Source of the DNA: Hypericum androsaemum
Lineage: Eukaryota; Streptophyta; Magnoliopsida; Malpighiales; Hypericaceae
Direction of reading: 5' to 3'
Assembly: GCA_963995505.1 (NCBI GenBank)
Contig: OZ023193.1
Location: forward strand, 3,618,521 to 3,682,520
DNA length: 64,000 nt
The notes beneath the pieces are model-generated. The model had not been told where the DNA came from, ran no database searches, and was given only the letters and a program-made list of their open reading frames with translations. How positions within the stretch are numbered: the first letter of the stretch is position 1; every line of letters starts with the position of its first letter. Below, piece after piece: positions 46,370 through 58,239 of the stretch. The position numbers were made by a program, and so were the translations under genes.

Positions 46370-46790
46370 GGCCTTGGCGTACGCCCAGGTTTGAATTAGC
46401 GTACGCTAGCATGTAAAATCTAAAAAGGTGGCGTACGCTACCATTATGGCTTACACTTGCATGTCAATTCGTAAAGAGTGGTGTACGCTTCCTTCCGGGC
46501 ATATGCTACTCCCTCTAGCTGATGAGTCTTCATATATTTTATTTTGACCCTCTTCTGCTCTGAATTTGACCTCCATATCATGAACAAAAGTGTAGATAAC
46601 ATTTCTAGCTTTCCAAGGCCACCTCATTTGCTGCAATCTAATGCTCGACCAAAACGTTATGGCTCTTTTAATATGGCGTGACTATGATGAGCTCGATGTA
46701 CGTTGATATGGAGGCGTACGCTACCATGCAAAATCGTAAAAGGTTGCTTACACTGGCACAGAGGCGTATGCTAGGACTTCAAATCTAGCA
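46370..46790. repeat. dispersed GCGTACGC-palindrome repeat sequence
   Basis: GGCGTACGCTA-type palindromes recur at about 46377, 46399, 46432 and 46710, each near ATGCAAAATC or ATGTAAAATC and CGTAAAAGGT-like words, with related GTGTACGCT, GCTTACACT and GCGTATGCT words between. It reads like an old tandem or nested repeat, possibly in an LTR. No element borders found. Confidence 0.45.
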
Positions 46791-48955
46791 TGTTTTTTGC
46801 CCATTTGCTCCTCGTTTAGTTTTGTAAGCGCTTCTTGCTCCAAATGACTCTGAGTGCCTACAAATACGACAAGACGTAAAAGTCCACTCTATCAATATCT
46901 GTTCGGACTTTCGGACGAACCCTTATATAGCCAGAACTTTCGGACAGACTATTTGCAAGTGAAGAATGGGGGGAGAGGAGAAGACAACAATGCTTATAGA
47001 ATGCACTTACTGCTGGGATGATCTGCAAATGAGTGGCAGGCATGCACTCTGAAGTGCTAAGTGCGCCACAAAATATCCATTGCGACCTGCGTCCAATGCG
47101 CCATGCACACACACACCATCCTCGTCGTGGTCCGAGTTGGCTTTTCTTTCAGGTGGTCAACTTATTTCCTAGTCATTAAAGAGTTTCTCCTTATAAACTA
47201 GAGAAAATTTGGTGTCACATTCCAATGTGGGATTGCACTTTCTATTTCTCTTTTGTGCCTCCCACTTTGGGCCTTTCCACTTTGGGCTTTGCATTGAATT
47301 TTCATTCAAACTTTCCCAACAGTAAATTTCAATTTTCTATCGGGAGATGTATGGGTTGGGAGATGAGAATATTGTTTTTGAACAATGTCAATTTTGTAAT
47401 TTTTACCTGACGTTATGGTATTTTTGGTATTTTAAATGTGTTTCGTCCACCTCTAAAGGCGACCTTCCGCTGCAAGTATCCGGTCCCTTTCAGAGTTTTA
47501 TTTCTCTTCCCGCGATTAGTTTCAAGCAGTTTCTTGGGTATTTGTTTGCTTTTTTTATATCTCTGTTGAACAAATCTTTGGGCACAATTGATGTTGCTTT
47601 AGTATTTGATATATTTGTATCTGGAATTATTTCTTATGCTACTCTTTATTATTATTAATATCTCCATCTTCTGTCACGCCCCAATAATCCAGGCACGCCA
47701 ACCGCCGCAAGGCATCTTATTTTTCACAATTCTAATTTCGTCCTTAACAAACGAGAATTATTGAAAACAAAACAAATGGTCTTTAACTGGAAATACGAAG
47801 TTTCAGACTATATAACTAAATGAGATGCATGTCCTCCCTTTAGCTCTCACGCCCGATCCCAATTAGTCCCCGTCGGATCTGAAATAAAATACATATTTTG
47901 CTGAGTTTACGTAACTCAGTAAGCCAACTTTGCAATTGAGAATTAGGAACCCGTAAACAATAAACACGGATAGCACAAAACTGAAATAACAAATACATAT
48001 GACACAGACGAATTCCAGAGTATAATTATCGGGAACCTGTGGGGCACAGAAGACAAATCCTCACGCTAAAGGCACAGAAACGAGAGGACAGTCTCACCAC
48101 AGGGCACAGATATCACTGATGCTCACATAGAGTACGAAATTCATCCAGAGTACTCTACGGGCACAGAAGCATCAGGATAAACCCTACCAGAACATACAGA
48201 CAGATCCACAGACGAAAATAGAATGAACCACAAACAGGTCACATGGCTGTTACTCACACTCATATATCACAATTACGATTAGATCACATACGAAAATAAA
48301 TCTCATACGCAAACACATCAATTATGACACGAAAACAGAGAGGATCGACTTACCTCGACTCCCTCTAACCTCGCTAATTCACGTCTTCTCTAATTCCCAG
48401 ACTCCTCTTCCAGTCTCTACAGTTTTGTGATCAATCAATGTCTCCTTACATTTTCTTAATGATTAACAGTGATATGGACAAGACGACTTACCCTAGTGTC
48501 TCGCGAAGTGTCGTTATATTCTCCCTCGCCCCGAGATTCGCTCGGACGGCTGCCTCCACCTTGGGAATAGAAACACGAAATTCAGAAAAAGGGCGAGTTG
48601 TAAGGTTTCGTCCAGATTTTTTTTATAGGCACAGCTCCTAGGGTTTTCAAAGTGTAGAATTTGGTAAAGTTCAGTTTAGTCCCTGGACAAATTACAGTTT
48701 GCTCCCTCATCAGTTTTAAATTATTCATTATACTTTCCTGATCTTCACATCTTCAGTCTTAAGTTTTAATTATGGGAGGATTGTGCTAACTTGGTGTTTA
48801 TGTTCGTTGTGTTTACAGGAAAAAGGATGACAAGTGCCAAGTAAGCTGAGAAAATCGTCATTGTTAAATTAATATGAACTTGAATTAATTGATTATCTCC
48901 TGATTTTGTCGTTTATTACAAACAAGAGTTGGATGTTAGTTCCTGATTACAAATA

Positions 48956-48993
<38 letters not shown>

Positions 48994-49013
48994 TATATAT
49001 AATTTATTTATAT
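46791..49013. other. repeat-rich intergenic sequence without a recognised gene
   Basis: CAATGTGGGATTG (47223) resembles a word in the 7.57-kb copia LTR and is common in plant LTRs. TGTCACGCCCCAATAATCC (47674) is a typical start of some Gypsy LTRs, and GGGCACAGA words recur between 48040 and 48170. An AT dinucleotide run (48962-48986) follows. No ends or coding domains could be assigned. Confidence 0.4.
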
Positions 49014-49536
49014 ATGCATTCTCCGGGATCATCGTCTTCGGGCAGGGGGGTTTCCAAAAACAAACTCCTTCTAGGAAGATTGGAAGCGAAAGGGCTGCGG
49101 TCGGAGCAGGCGGAGCTGTTGAAGGAGAAGAAGGTCAGGTGTCATTGTGTATGCTTAATTGATAACTCTGAATTAACGTTCAGGAAGAAGTTGTTCTTGT
49201 GGTTTTTGTAGGTGTCTACTTTAGTGGTAGCTGCTCAGGAGATCTCTCATAAGTATAAGGAGCTCAGGTAAAGAGAATGCAGTGTAGAGGGTGGCATTTG
49301 GGTTTCTCGATTTGTTCTTAATTGCCTTCCTTTCTTCTGGCTATAGTCGTCGTTCTCATGATGAGCACGTGAAATCTCTCGAGGATGTTGAAGCCGAATT
49401 TAGGAAGGTGGGTGATGGTGACATCGATAACATTCTCTTGTTTGTTTCTTTGGGTGAATCTTCTCATTACGTTTACATGATTCTGCAGGGTGATGAAGAA
49501 TTTGAAGCCGGATTAAAAAAACTTAAAACCGAGGCT
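49014..49536 (+). CDS. unrecognised small coiled-coil protein, 5' part, four exons seen
   Basis: Four phase-consistent exons: 49014-49133, 49212-49267, 49347-49407 and 49489 to about 49536, with GT-AG borders. They encode MHSPGSSSSGRGVSKNKLLL, then LEAKGLRSEQAELLKEKK, VSTLVVAAQEISHKYKEL, RSHDEHVKSLEDVEAEFRK and GDEEFEAGLKKLKTEAK. The peptide is charged and probably forms a coiled coil. I do not recognise the family. Downstream, from about 49550, the sequence turns into a T-run and then a Cassandra-related repeat (to 49806), and no further exon is found, so the gene is probably truncated. An AT microsatellite directly precedes the ATG. Confidence 0.45.
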
Positions 49537-50038
49537 AAGTTGTGTATGGCTTTTTTTTTTTTCTTTCGCTCATATTGCACATTGATTTTTTGGTGAAAAA
49601 GAAGGTAGTTCTCTTCGAGAAGCAGAATATTCCGCGACGGAGTATGCAAATGCATCCAATTCCCGTGCCGATGTGGGATGTTTATGCAAATGCATCCAAT
49701 TTTGCAATAGAATTCCCGTCTACTAGAATGATTAAAAAGCCAATTTACGAAATTTATTCCGGTAGAGCGGTCTGCCGACATCCACTAATAAGAGTGGTCA
49801 TCCTACATTATATAGTCTATTTTCTTAATAATATGATGACAAAAATAATATGAAAAAAATAGCTTGAACTTATCTGATATTAAAAAAAGCGTTCTGATAC
49901 ATTATATAGTCTATTTTCTTAATAATATGATGACAAGATGAGCTAATTATGCCTGATGTGCACTGCATTAACACGAAAATATTAATAATTAATTACTGGG
50001 ACATCTATTGGGTGATCTAGCCTATAGTCTTAATTAAT

Positions 50039-51786
50039 TCAATAGTTGGAGGAGCTGGCTAGCCAGACCACCTCGTGCAAGGCAGAAGCAGCGAGCAGAG
50101 AGCAAGCGAAGAAGGTGAAGACGACGGAGACGACGACGTGGTCGCAGAACACGTTGAGGGGCTTGCAGAAGTTGGGCAGAGGCGTGTGTTCGACACCCGT
50201 CCGATTCAGGTTCGTCACCCCCGAAGCCGCGGACCCGGCGCTCATCGTCAGGTACGCAAGTACCTGAAATTGTTAGGACAGCGAAAACGAATCATAAATA
50301 GAACTCGCACATTATATTCAGGGTGTGTGATTTGGTTAGTTTTGTACCTGATCCGCCGCGAGCATAATCCATGCGTGATTTCGTGAAAGAACCACAGGTG
50401 ATTTCCTCGACAATCTGAATGTGATAATTAGCAGTTGTAATAAGGAGTGTGCGGCTACAATAGCTGATACCCCAACTAAGTACCTGTGAACAATTAATTT
50501 TCAATTGATTAATTCCGAGTTCGAGTTATTACGAAGGATGTATAACGAAATATTATATTTAGATCAGTCACAATGGTCACGGGTTCAATTGTGTAACTCT
50601 GCAAATAAGGTCAAACTGAAAAAGGTTTAGGGAATCAATAATGGAGTTTTGGATGGTAGCGGAGAGCAGCAAACACGTACAAAATTGGAGGGTAACAGTA
50701 ACACTGCCCACTCACGGATTAAATTCATGGGGAATCAAAATCGGTAGCAAGTAACCTCACATGAGGACAAGCCATGGATGACAAGGAGACGGTCAAGTTT
50801 GGACACTACTATAACACTAGCACCTGAAAGATGGTTAATTTCTGTCAACATAAATTTATCAGTGTTTAATTCAAAATCTCAAACGCAAGACGTTATAATT
50901 ATACTAAAATAATTTGTTCATTATTTGATCTAAGTGTTTATTAATTTGAATTATGATAAGTTGACGCAACAAACAAGTTTTATTTAGGTCTACCACCGGA
51001 CACGTTTTGCACAGTACGGAGAGTAGGCGTAACCTCTCGTCAGCTTTGTTTACTCTTTAAAAAAAACCAATCATAAGATTAATATAAATCAGAGTTATTT
51101 GTTGTGATACGTTCCCCAAATTTTTTCCAAGATTATATGCATGGTAGTATTAACTATATAATTCAGGTCGAGATAAAAGACTATTAACAAATTTAAAGTC
51201 AAGCAACCATGCTTCAAAAAAACCTAAAAAATGCAACACTCCGAACAATGTTTTGGATCGAAAGCTAGAAATGGCAATCAACTACAAGCCCATATAGAAT
51301 TTAGCGTATATAATAAGTTCATTTTTATATATTTTTAATAAAACTACAATGAACAAAAATATGGAATATACAAAACATATAATTGAAAATAATTTTTCGT
51401 AACAACATTTTGCCTATGGCCTGTTGATGATATTCTCGAACCCTCTATTCCGAAGCGTTTTGTCAATTCACATGAAGAGAATCTTTCGAGAGGACGGGTG
51501 GTTACCGAAAGGAATAAGAAGAAGACCAATTGGAGCTAATGGGAAGGACGAAAGCGCCGAAAAGGAGGAGAGAGCCGGACTGGTGGGCGGTGACCATAGT
51601 CGCAAGAGCTGTCACCGACGCGACCAAGCACGTCACCCTCACCGCCACCTGCATCAACTCCCCTTTCCTGCCCACCGGAGGCCACCTCTTCTCGCTCTCC
51701 ACCTCCACCTCCGCCGCCACCTTCTTCGTCTCCGGCGGCAGCTGTACTGCCACCTCCGTCACTTTCGGGGGGTTCATGTTCATCAT
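50039..51786 (-). CDS. CASP-like membrane protein, 213 aa, three exons
   Basis: Exons 51506-51786, 50348-50483 and 50039-50263 join in phase (intron 1 about 1.0 kb). The product has the four-helix CASP-like (DUF588, MARVEL-related) pattern. A cytosolic N-terminus leads to TM1 (VAVRVTCLVASVTALATMV), an extracellular loop with FVLPISSNWSSSYSFRYLV, TM2 (VSAIVAAHSLLQLLIITF), TM3 (HAWIMLAADQVLAYLTMSAG, with the conserved basic/aspartate surroundings) and TM4 (VVVSVVFTFFACSLLAASAL). CASP proteins scaffold the Casparian strip; CASP-like relatives form plasma-membrane domains in other tissues, with mostly unknown roles. Length is normal (about 200 aa). The first exon is much more GC-rich than its surroundings, common for plant first exons. 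Confidence 0.92.
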
Positions 51787-51880
51787 CTGTTGCCAATGAG
51801 TTTTTTTTTTGTGTGTGTTCTTTTTTGAATTAAATGAGATGGTGAGGTTCGAGTTTGTGTTCGGGTGCGTTTGGGTTCGT

Positions 51881-51890
51881 GGGTTTTTAT
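51881..51890 (-). promoter_or_regulatory. TATA box of the CASP-like gene
   Basis: ACTATAAAAA on the minus strand, about 95 bp before the ATG. Confidence 0.6.
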
Positions 51891-53232
51891 AGTAAGTAGG
51901 TTGGAGGCAGTGGCGTAAGTAGTGAATACATGTGGGCGTCAGTAGCCGATGTTGTCCTCACACAACTTTAATGCTTTGATACCTTATATCAAATCTCGTA
52001 CAAATTTAGTTTAATTAATTTTGTTTGAGATGATTTTTTGAAATTATTATATTCTTAGAATATGATAGGCTTTTTTTATAAGTAGGTCAACCACAATGAT
52101 GTAAGTAGTAAACTTATGTGCGTGTATTATCTCGTACTCATTATTATCTTCACACGACCGTATTGCATCAAATTTCTCACAAATTTTGTTCTTATAGATT
52201 TCTTTCGAGGTAACATGTTTGAAATTATTATATCGTGAGTTATGAGTATGATATATGAATAAAATATTAACTAATACATTACTTTTAAAATTTTAATTAA
52301 ATACAAAAAATTTAATTGAATACGAATATTTTAAACGGATTAATTTAACGTACAGTGTACTCGTTAAGCTGCCATTTAACTCGGCGAATTTTGGAAAACC
52401 TCCTCTGTCCTTGGATTCGGCTCGACAAGACAAAATATCACATGAAGCATGCAAGTCTAGGCAAGGACAACGTTGCAAGATCAATGGTTGGAACTTGACG
52501 GTTCTACAGGTGGAAGCTAATTAGGTTACCTACTCCTGAGCCAAAATGACGAATAAAGCGGTCTCATCGGGAAAACAAACTTACATCATGCACTGGCTGG
52601 CCTCTCTCTCAAGGAAGCACCATGTCCGAGGAGGACTAACTTTCTATTTAATTAAATGACAACAGCGAGCCATGATGGAAATTAATCACTCTTAGAAATT
52701 GACAAATTGATTTTGTTTTTCCTTTCATCACTGGGCTAAAAGCGTCAAGACGCATCGCAGCTCGGTGGCAATGTCCTCGTACCCATAACACATCAGTGTT
52801 AAAGATTGGTTACGATAATCTTATCATCTTTTAAATTACTATTCAGTTCAAAGTTGAATTAATCGACCGGTGGTGCAGTATAAAGAAGTTAAAAGACTTT
52901 CGAAGTACCGAAAATCTGCATCAAATGCAGAGGCAGTATTGCCAAGTCTTATATAACTCGTAGACCATATACTCCCAACACATTGTCTGAGCAGAGAAAC
53001 TTGCTATAAATCTATAAACTCTTACCACCTCACGAAATACATTTTTCAACTCTGAGGAATCCATCGCTGCGGTAGTCCTCTACCAGTCGATAACAGTGAA
53101 GTTAACCTCACTTACCTATCAAAATATTGGCTTGTCAATACAACAACTAAGAAGACCCTCAACGTTCTAAATGGTGAAGCCTTTGAGATTGTATGGAAAA
53201 GGAATGAAGACAGCTCGGGAGGCACGCGGAAG
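51891..53232. other. intergenic sequence between CASP-like gene and NUP35
   Basis: No gene recognised. Two similar segments with GTAGTAAACTTATGTG/GTAGTGAATACATGTG (51920 and 52104) suggest an old duplication. The part next to 53232 holds the NUP35 3' untranslated region. Confidence 0.5.
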
Positions 53233-54940
53233 CTAAATGCCAAACATCACGTCAAAGATTTTGGATACCACTGACTTCGCGGGGGAAGCAATGGCACCTC
53301 CCTGTTGCCTAGCACTTGAACTGCCGCTTGGAAGATAGTATGGGTGAGGTGAGGATCTTGATGGATTCAACTCCGAGGCCCTGCCGGACGGAGGTGGAGG
53401 CAAGGTCATGAAGCCTGGATTGTTGAGCCTTTCGCTCAAAGCCTGTTGTTGCATTGGGTCTACTGGTTTCACCCCTATGATCAGTACCCTGTTGATGTGC
53501 GTCCCATTCTTGCTGAGAGCCTTTTGGGCGTTGGATCGACTCTAGACCCCCAAGCAAATAAAGAAATTCGAAAGAAAGTGACAACTCAGTAGGTTGAACT
53601 ACAAATACTAAGACAGGTTTATCTAGACTTCAAACTAGCGTAGTAAAGCCATAAAGGGAAGAAGTGAAACCTGATAAAGAATGTGCATCCAGTTAGCTTC
53701 CCTTGGCCCTGGAACATGCTTCAATATCACGCCACACTTCTCAAACTCCCGCAAAACTAAGTTGGTATCGGTATAAGAGAATCTGGAAATAATAAGTTGA
53801 AATCAGAAATTCCCATCGAACAATCAAATTTGTAATATTAGTAGCAGCATCCATCACCTTGCAAGTTCAATTTCCCAAAAAAAAACGGACAGATTATCAA
53901 AGGTTTGTCGAACCGGAACAAAGAATGTTGAATCCAAGAGCACCAGTTCCCAAACTAAGCTCACATCTTGCAAGTTGCAGAACAGATAAAATGTCGAAGG
54001 TCTGGAGGCTGCGGACTATTGTAATCCATAAGCAAGAGAGAAGCAAGAGATACTTTCTTTTGAACATTTCGTTTCAATCGCCAACATATCAAATGAAGCA
54101 AAAAATCGAAATAGCCATCCCATCATCTCCAACAATGGAGGCTCTATGATTATGACTAATCTCCCGCCAACATACATGAAATCCAAATCCCTACAGATGC
54201 ACATTACTAAAGTAGCACCCGAATTACACGACATAACTTGCAAATCAAGCGCACAACTCAAAATTGACCATAAACATATAAAACGCAAAGCTGTTAAGTA
54301 AAGAGCAGATAAAGAACGTAAACATATACCCATAGACAGTGACCCATTCCTCCTCGTCGAGCCTCCCGGCGGGTAAGGCGTTGCTCCTCGTGGCCACCAT
54401 TTCGGGCCTCGCGACCTCCCTCGGGGGCGGCAACATCAGCAGACCGGGCGGCTGTACCACCCCCTCGACCGGCGACCCCTTCCCCTTGTCATCCTTCTCC
54501 CCTCCTCCTCCTCCGCCCGCCGCGGGGGTCAGCCACCACGACGACGTCCCGGGGGACCCGCCCTCCCTCGAAACCGGGGTGGCGACCTCCTTTCTCGACC
54601 CCGACCGGTCCAGCTGCAGCTTGGTGGGCCCGGAGGAGGGCGGGGAGTGGTATTTGGGGGATCTCGGGAGGTCCGGGAGGCCCGAGTCCGGGGTGAAGTC
54701 GTAGCGGTCGTCGAGGGTGAAGACTGGCGGTGGAGGGAGATCTCCGCCGGTACCGGCACCGCCAGACGATCCGAAGTTCTCCCTCCAGAGGGCCGATACG
54801 GCGGCGGACTGGACGGGGGTGGAGAATTTGGCACGGGAGGCGCCGGCGGCGGAGGAGGAGGAGATCGGGGTGGCTAGATCTTGGAAGAATAGGGTTTGCC
54901 TCCCCGATTTGGGGGTTCTATTGTGCAATGAAGCGCTCAT
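53233..54940 (-). CDS. NUP35: NUP35/NUP53 nuclear pore protein, 343 aa, three exons
   Basis: Exons 54330-54940, 53671-53782 and 53233-53541 join in phase. The N-terminal 200 residues are low-complexity and rich in S, G and P (MSASLHNRTPKSGRQTLFF opens the family-typical start; FTPDSGLPDLPRSPKYHSP and several SP/TP sites follow). The RRM-like NUP35 domain starts at EEEWVTVYG and continues GFSYTDTNLVLREFEKCG, HVPGPREANWMHILYQ and SRSNAQKALSKNG. The tail ends SVVSKIFDVMFGI, an amphipathic helix thought to bind membrane. The protein belongs to the inner ring of the nuclear pore, where it contacts NUP155 and NUP93. Length fits the plant form (about 330 aa). Position next to the 102-aa gene agrees with Arabidopsis At3g16310-At3g16330. 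Confidence 0.93.
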
Positions 54941-54981
54941 CTTCTTCCTTTTTTTCTTCGATTAAATTACTTGGATTCGAA

Positions 54982-55084
54982 TTTAGGGGTTTTTGGTTTG
55001 GGTGTAATTTGATTTGTTTTGTTTTGTTTTGTTTTGTTTAGGGGTTTTTGGTTTGGGTGTAATTTGATTTGTTTTGTTTTGTTT
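54982..55084. repeat. 55-bp tandem duplication upstream of NUP35
   Basis: TTTAGGGGTTTTTGGTTTGG...GTTTTGTTTTG is repeated with a 55-bp period (54982 and 55037), each copy ending in (TTTTG)n. It lies in the NUP35 leader or promoter, next to an AACCCTAAAC telo-box-like word (about 55096). Confidence 0.9.
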
Positions 55085-55638
55085 CAGTGGTTGGAACCCT
55101 AAACCCCCAAATTCAAATTTCTTTCCCTTTGCATCTTTTATGTGGGATTCTGCGTCGGAGCGGGAAAAAACGACGACGTTCTGCTTGTGTTTTTCTTTTC
55201 CGAAAGATTTGCCAGAAATTCTGTATAAATTTTATTTAATAATTAGCAACAATTTTTCAATATTTTTTTTGGTTCAAAATTTAGAGTACAATCATTTGAG
55301 AGTACAATTTTTTAAGAGCATATAATAATCTAAAAAAGTTACCATGCACTCGAGATTACAATTTTTTTTAATTAGATGTGAAAATAATAGTTCAAACAAC
55401 AGAGATTAAGTCTCTTTTTGAGCAAAACATTAGGGATCTTTTTATGAGTTAATACGAAAAAAGTTATTGGAATTACAAGATAAATTAGAATGTCGCAAAT
55501 GATGAATCGCATAACTAACATAATTAAGAACATTTTATTGACTGAGGACCAGAGAGATGCCCAAATTCATGTTGCAAATCTTATTTTTATGTCAACAAAT
55601 TAATAACAGGATCAAGGCGTTGAAATTTGAAGTGAAGG
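55085..55638. other. intergenic sequence between NUP35 and the 102-aa gene
   Basis: Promoter side of NUP35 (minus strand) and 3' side of the small gene. No further gene recognised. Confidence 0.5.
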
Positions 55639-56157
55639 TCAAAATGGGGCAGTGAGGGGCTCTTTCTTGAACTTGATTTCTTCTGGGGATTCTATGGTGC
55701 TGTTGCTGGAGCACTGGCAAGGGATCCCCGCCACTGATTTTCCCTTCACAGCCATCAGATTATAGCCTTCGTCTTCGTTCTCAACCATTGAAGATGTAAT
55801 CGGTCTCAATCCCTGCTCGAATCAGGTAAAAAAATCAAATATCGGTAATATTAATACTTTATCATTTGAACCAAATTCCGAGAACGGAAAAAATACGTAA
55901 TCGGGGAGTCCTGATTGGTAATCGGTGAGAGCATGCATACGTACATTGGTGAACAGATCAGATGCTTCCTCTGCTTCCATCTTCTCGATTACACCCGCCG
56001 CCACTTCCTGCAAGTATAGTATAATCTTGGAGGTGAAAAATTAAAGGGCTAAAAAGATTAGTTAAAAATTAAGTAATGGGCTTACTCTGGCTTGCATAAG
56101 CTGGCCTTCACTCAAGGTTCTAGGCTCAGTTTCAATAGAGCAACAAACCTTAGCCAT
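55639..56157 (-). CDS. small conserved plant protein (At3g16330-like), 102 aa, three exons
   Basis: Exons 56086-56157, 55945-56007 and 55639-55812 are 72, 63 and 174 nt and join exactly in phase with GT-AG introns. The product starts MAKVCCSIETEPRTLSEGQL, continues EVAAGVIEKMEAEEASDLFT and ends with a C-terminal part containing PCQCSSNSTIESPEE and FKKEPLTAPF. By memory it resembles the Arabidopsis At3g16330/At1g52140 family, annotated only as hypothetical or as rapidly elicited by Avr9/Cf-9. No domain, signal peptide or membrane segment is visible; it is probably a soluble regulatory protein. Three exons in phase and a good start make it a real gene in my view, though its function is unknown. 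Confidence 0.8.
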
Positions 56158-57600
56158 TGGTCCAACAATGTCATAGACTCGGGTTGTGGGTTATCAAGAT
56201 CACCACGTACCAATCAGTATCTTGTATATACTATATAGCCGAGAATTATAAATTTTTAAATCATGTTGTAATGGATATCTATGAGGCCGACTAATCTAAT
56301 TTCGAATCAGGTATGATTTTTTTAAAAGTGGCAAAGCCTTTCCGATTAGTATTAACACCGTTGCGTTCTCAGATGCTCAAGCTCAAAATTTTTTGGTTAA
56401 ATTAGAACAATGTTGGTACAATTTGATCCAAGTGATTGTGATATCGGGAAAGATTTTGATGGAACTCACGGGCACTTTCTGGGCTCTCCTGTAACGTTGA
56501 CCTGAATTTGAGGTCCTGAAACCACGAAAAAGACTGGTGCATAATTCATCCAATTCTCGTGTGCCTTTCATGTAAAGTCCGAAGTAGCTTATTTACTTCA
56601 CGGGGTCAGTCTGGTTCAATTTGTCAATGGCAATATTCGGCCGAAAATATAGATTTGTCGAGGCAATAAAGCTTAGTAATGGCCGAGGGTTTCTCATTGC
56701 CTGGACCCTAAGGGCCCATTCACCTTCTACAGCGAAAAGACCAATTCTTATCTGAATTGTTAATAGACTGCCGAATTCAAATGATGGTAAAATTTATATA
56801 ACTCGTACTTAATAAAATATCTATTTTATTGAAAAAAACAAAGAAAAACATTAAAAAGAGAAAGAAAATTATGTGCATAACACACATATGTATATAGACA
56901 GTCGGCGGTGGGAGGAAAAATAACCATCAATGGCTATATCCGCAAATAAGTTCAAGAGATCCGAGACAATGGGCAACCAAAGCCACTATGGGGTTTGGAG
57001 ATATTATCCAAAACCATAGCGGCATATTTATGGATTTGGATGCAATGTACATGCATAGGCTAGCCGTTTGACATCCATGTCTAACTGCATAATTTTATTC
57101 GAATTTTTAATGAGGTCCGTGACTGCAATCTCGTACTTAGTACAAGTGATTATTTAGATATACATAATATTGTCATTAACAAAAATCTATCTAAAAAACT
57201 AAAAAAAAAATTCTGACACGAAATATTATCAAATTTTGAATTAAAATTTTGAGTTAAATAAAAATATTTATTTACGATTTATCTAAGTATTCTATTCTAT
57301 GACTACTAATTCTTTCTTCCTAGCCTCCACATGTTTATGTGCATGCATGTAACGAGGTCGTGACAAAATACTCCATCCCCCCATGTACGTAACTACCGGA
57401 TTAGTAATTTTGTGGGTCCAATAATTAGTGTCTCTCGGAATTATTTAATTTGTATGTATTTCAGGATTGGACTCGATATAGGCATGACATGAACAACTCT
57501 GTGTCCCGACTTACCTGAATTGATTGTGACCCAATTTATAATTGACGGCCGGATATTAATTTATCGACTAATTCAAGTTCGAAGGAGATATATTTTATGA
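56158..57600. other. intergenic sequence, no recognised gene
   Basis: AT-rich. A minus-strand frame at 56383-56571 (MKGTRELDELCTSLFRGF) has some protein-like composition but no family I know. No GATA zinc finger, which the neighbouring gene would need, is found here. Confidence 0.5.
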
Positions 57601-57626
57601 ATAATGGTAACACTCTCGCTTAAACC

Positions 57627-58190
57627 TGATGAAACTAGAATAGAATAGCAAAAGGGGTGTGTATTCTCATTACGTAACATATCAATATATACATATTACA
57701 AGACTTAACAGAGAAGTAAACAATAAAAAAACCCTAGCCGACATATACTACAATCATGACGGATTAGGAAATACAATATATGACAATACTCCCCCTCCAA
57801 GTTGGAGCGTGAAGATTAACAATGCCCAACTTGCGAATGAGCTTATGAAAGCGATCTTGACCAAGAGCTTTAGTGAATAAATCAGCGAGCTGAAAAACAG
57901 TAGAGATTTTACTCGGAGCAACATCTCCGGATTGAACCTGTTCACGGACAAAATAGCAGTCCATCTCCACGTGTTTAGTACGTTCGTGATAAACCGGATT
58001 CATCATAATGTACAAAGCAGCTTGGTTATCACAGAACAAAGTGGTAGGACGCGAACATCGAACCCCCAAATCTCGAAACAACCAGCGCAACCATCGAACC
58101 CCCAAGTCCGAAACAACAAACTTAAATAGGATCTGATATCGATTAATTCTGAAGATTTTGTTAATATTCACTGAATATTTATATGTCACC
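57627..58190 (-). mobile_element. copia 3' end: RNase H, polypurine tract and LTR
   Basis: On the minus strand a copia RNase H C-terminus (RPTTLFCDNQAALYIM, HERTKHVEMDCYFVREQV, LADLFTKALGQDRFHKL) ends near 57830. It is followed by the purine tract TTGGAGGGGGAG (57789-57800) and an LTR starting TGTCATATATTG (57785) and probably ending near 57627. The 5' part of the element is missing; the frame is lost upstream of about 58130, where GGGGTTCGATG occurs twice. The LTR end and any target duplication are tentative. Confidence 0.8.
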
Positions 58191-58239
58191 TCTTAACAAA
58201 TACAAAATAATTCATTTATGGCAATGGGAATATACGTAC

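Noticed and set aside
54339..55041. Plus-strand GC-rich open frames over NUP35 exon 1
   Set aside because: They are antisense shadows of the serine/proline-rich NUP35 N-terminus.
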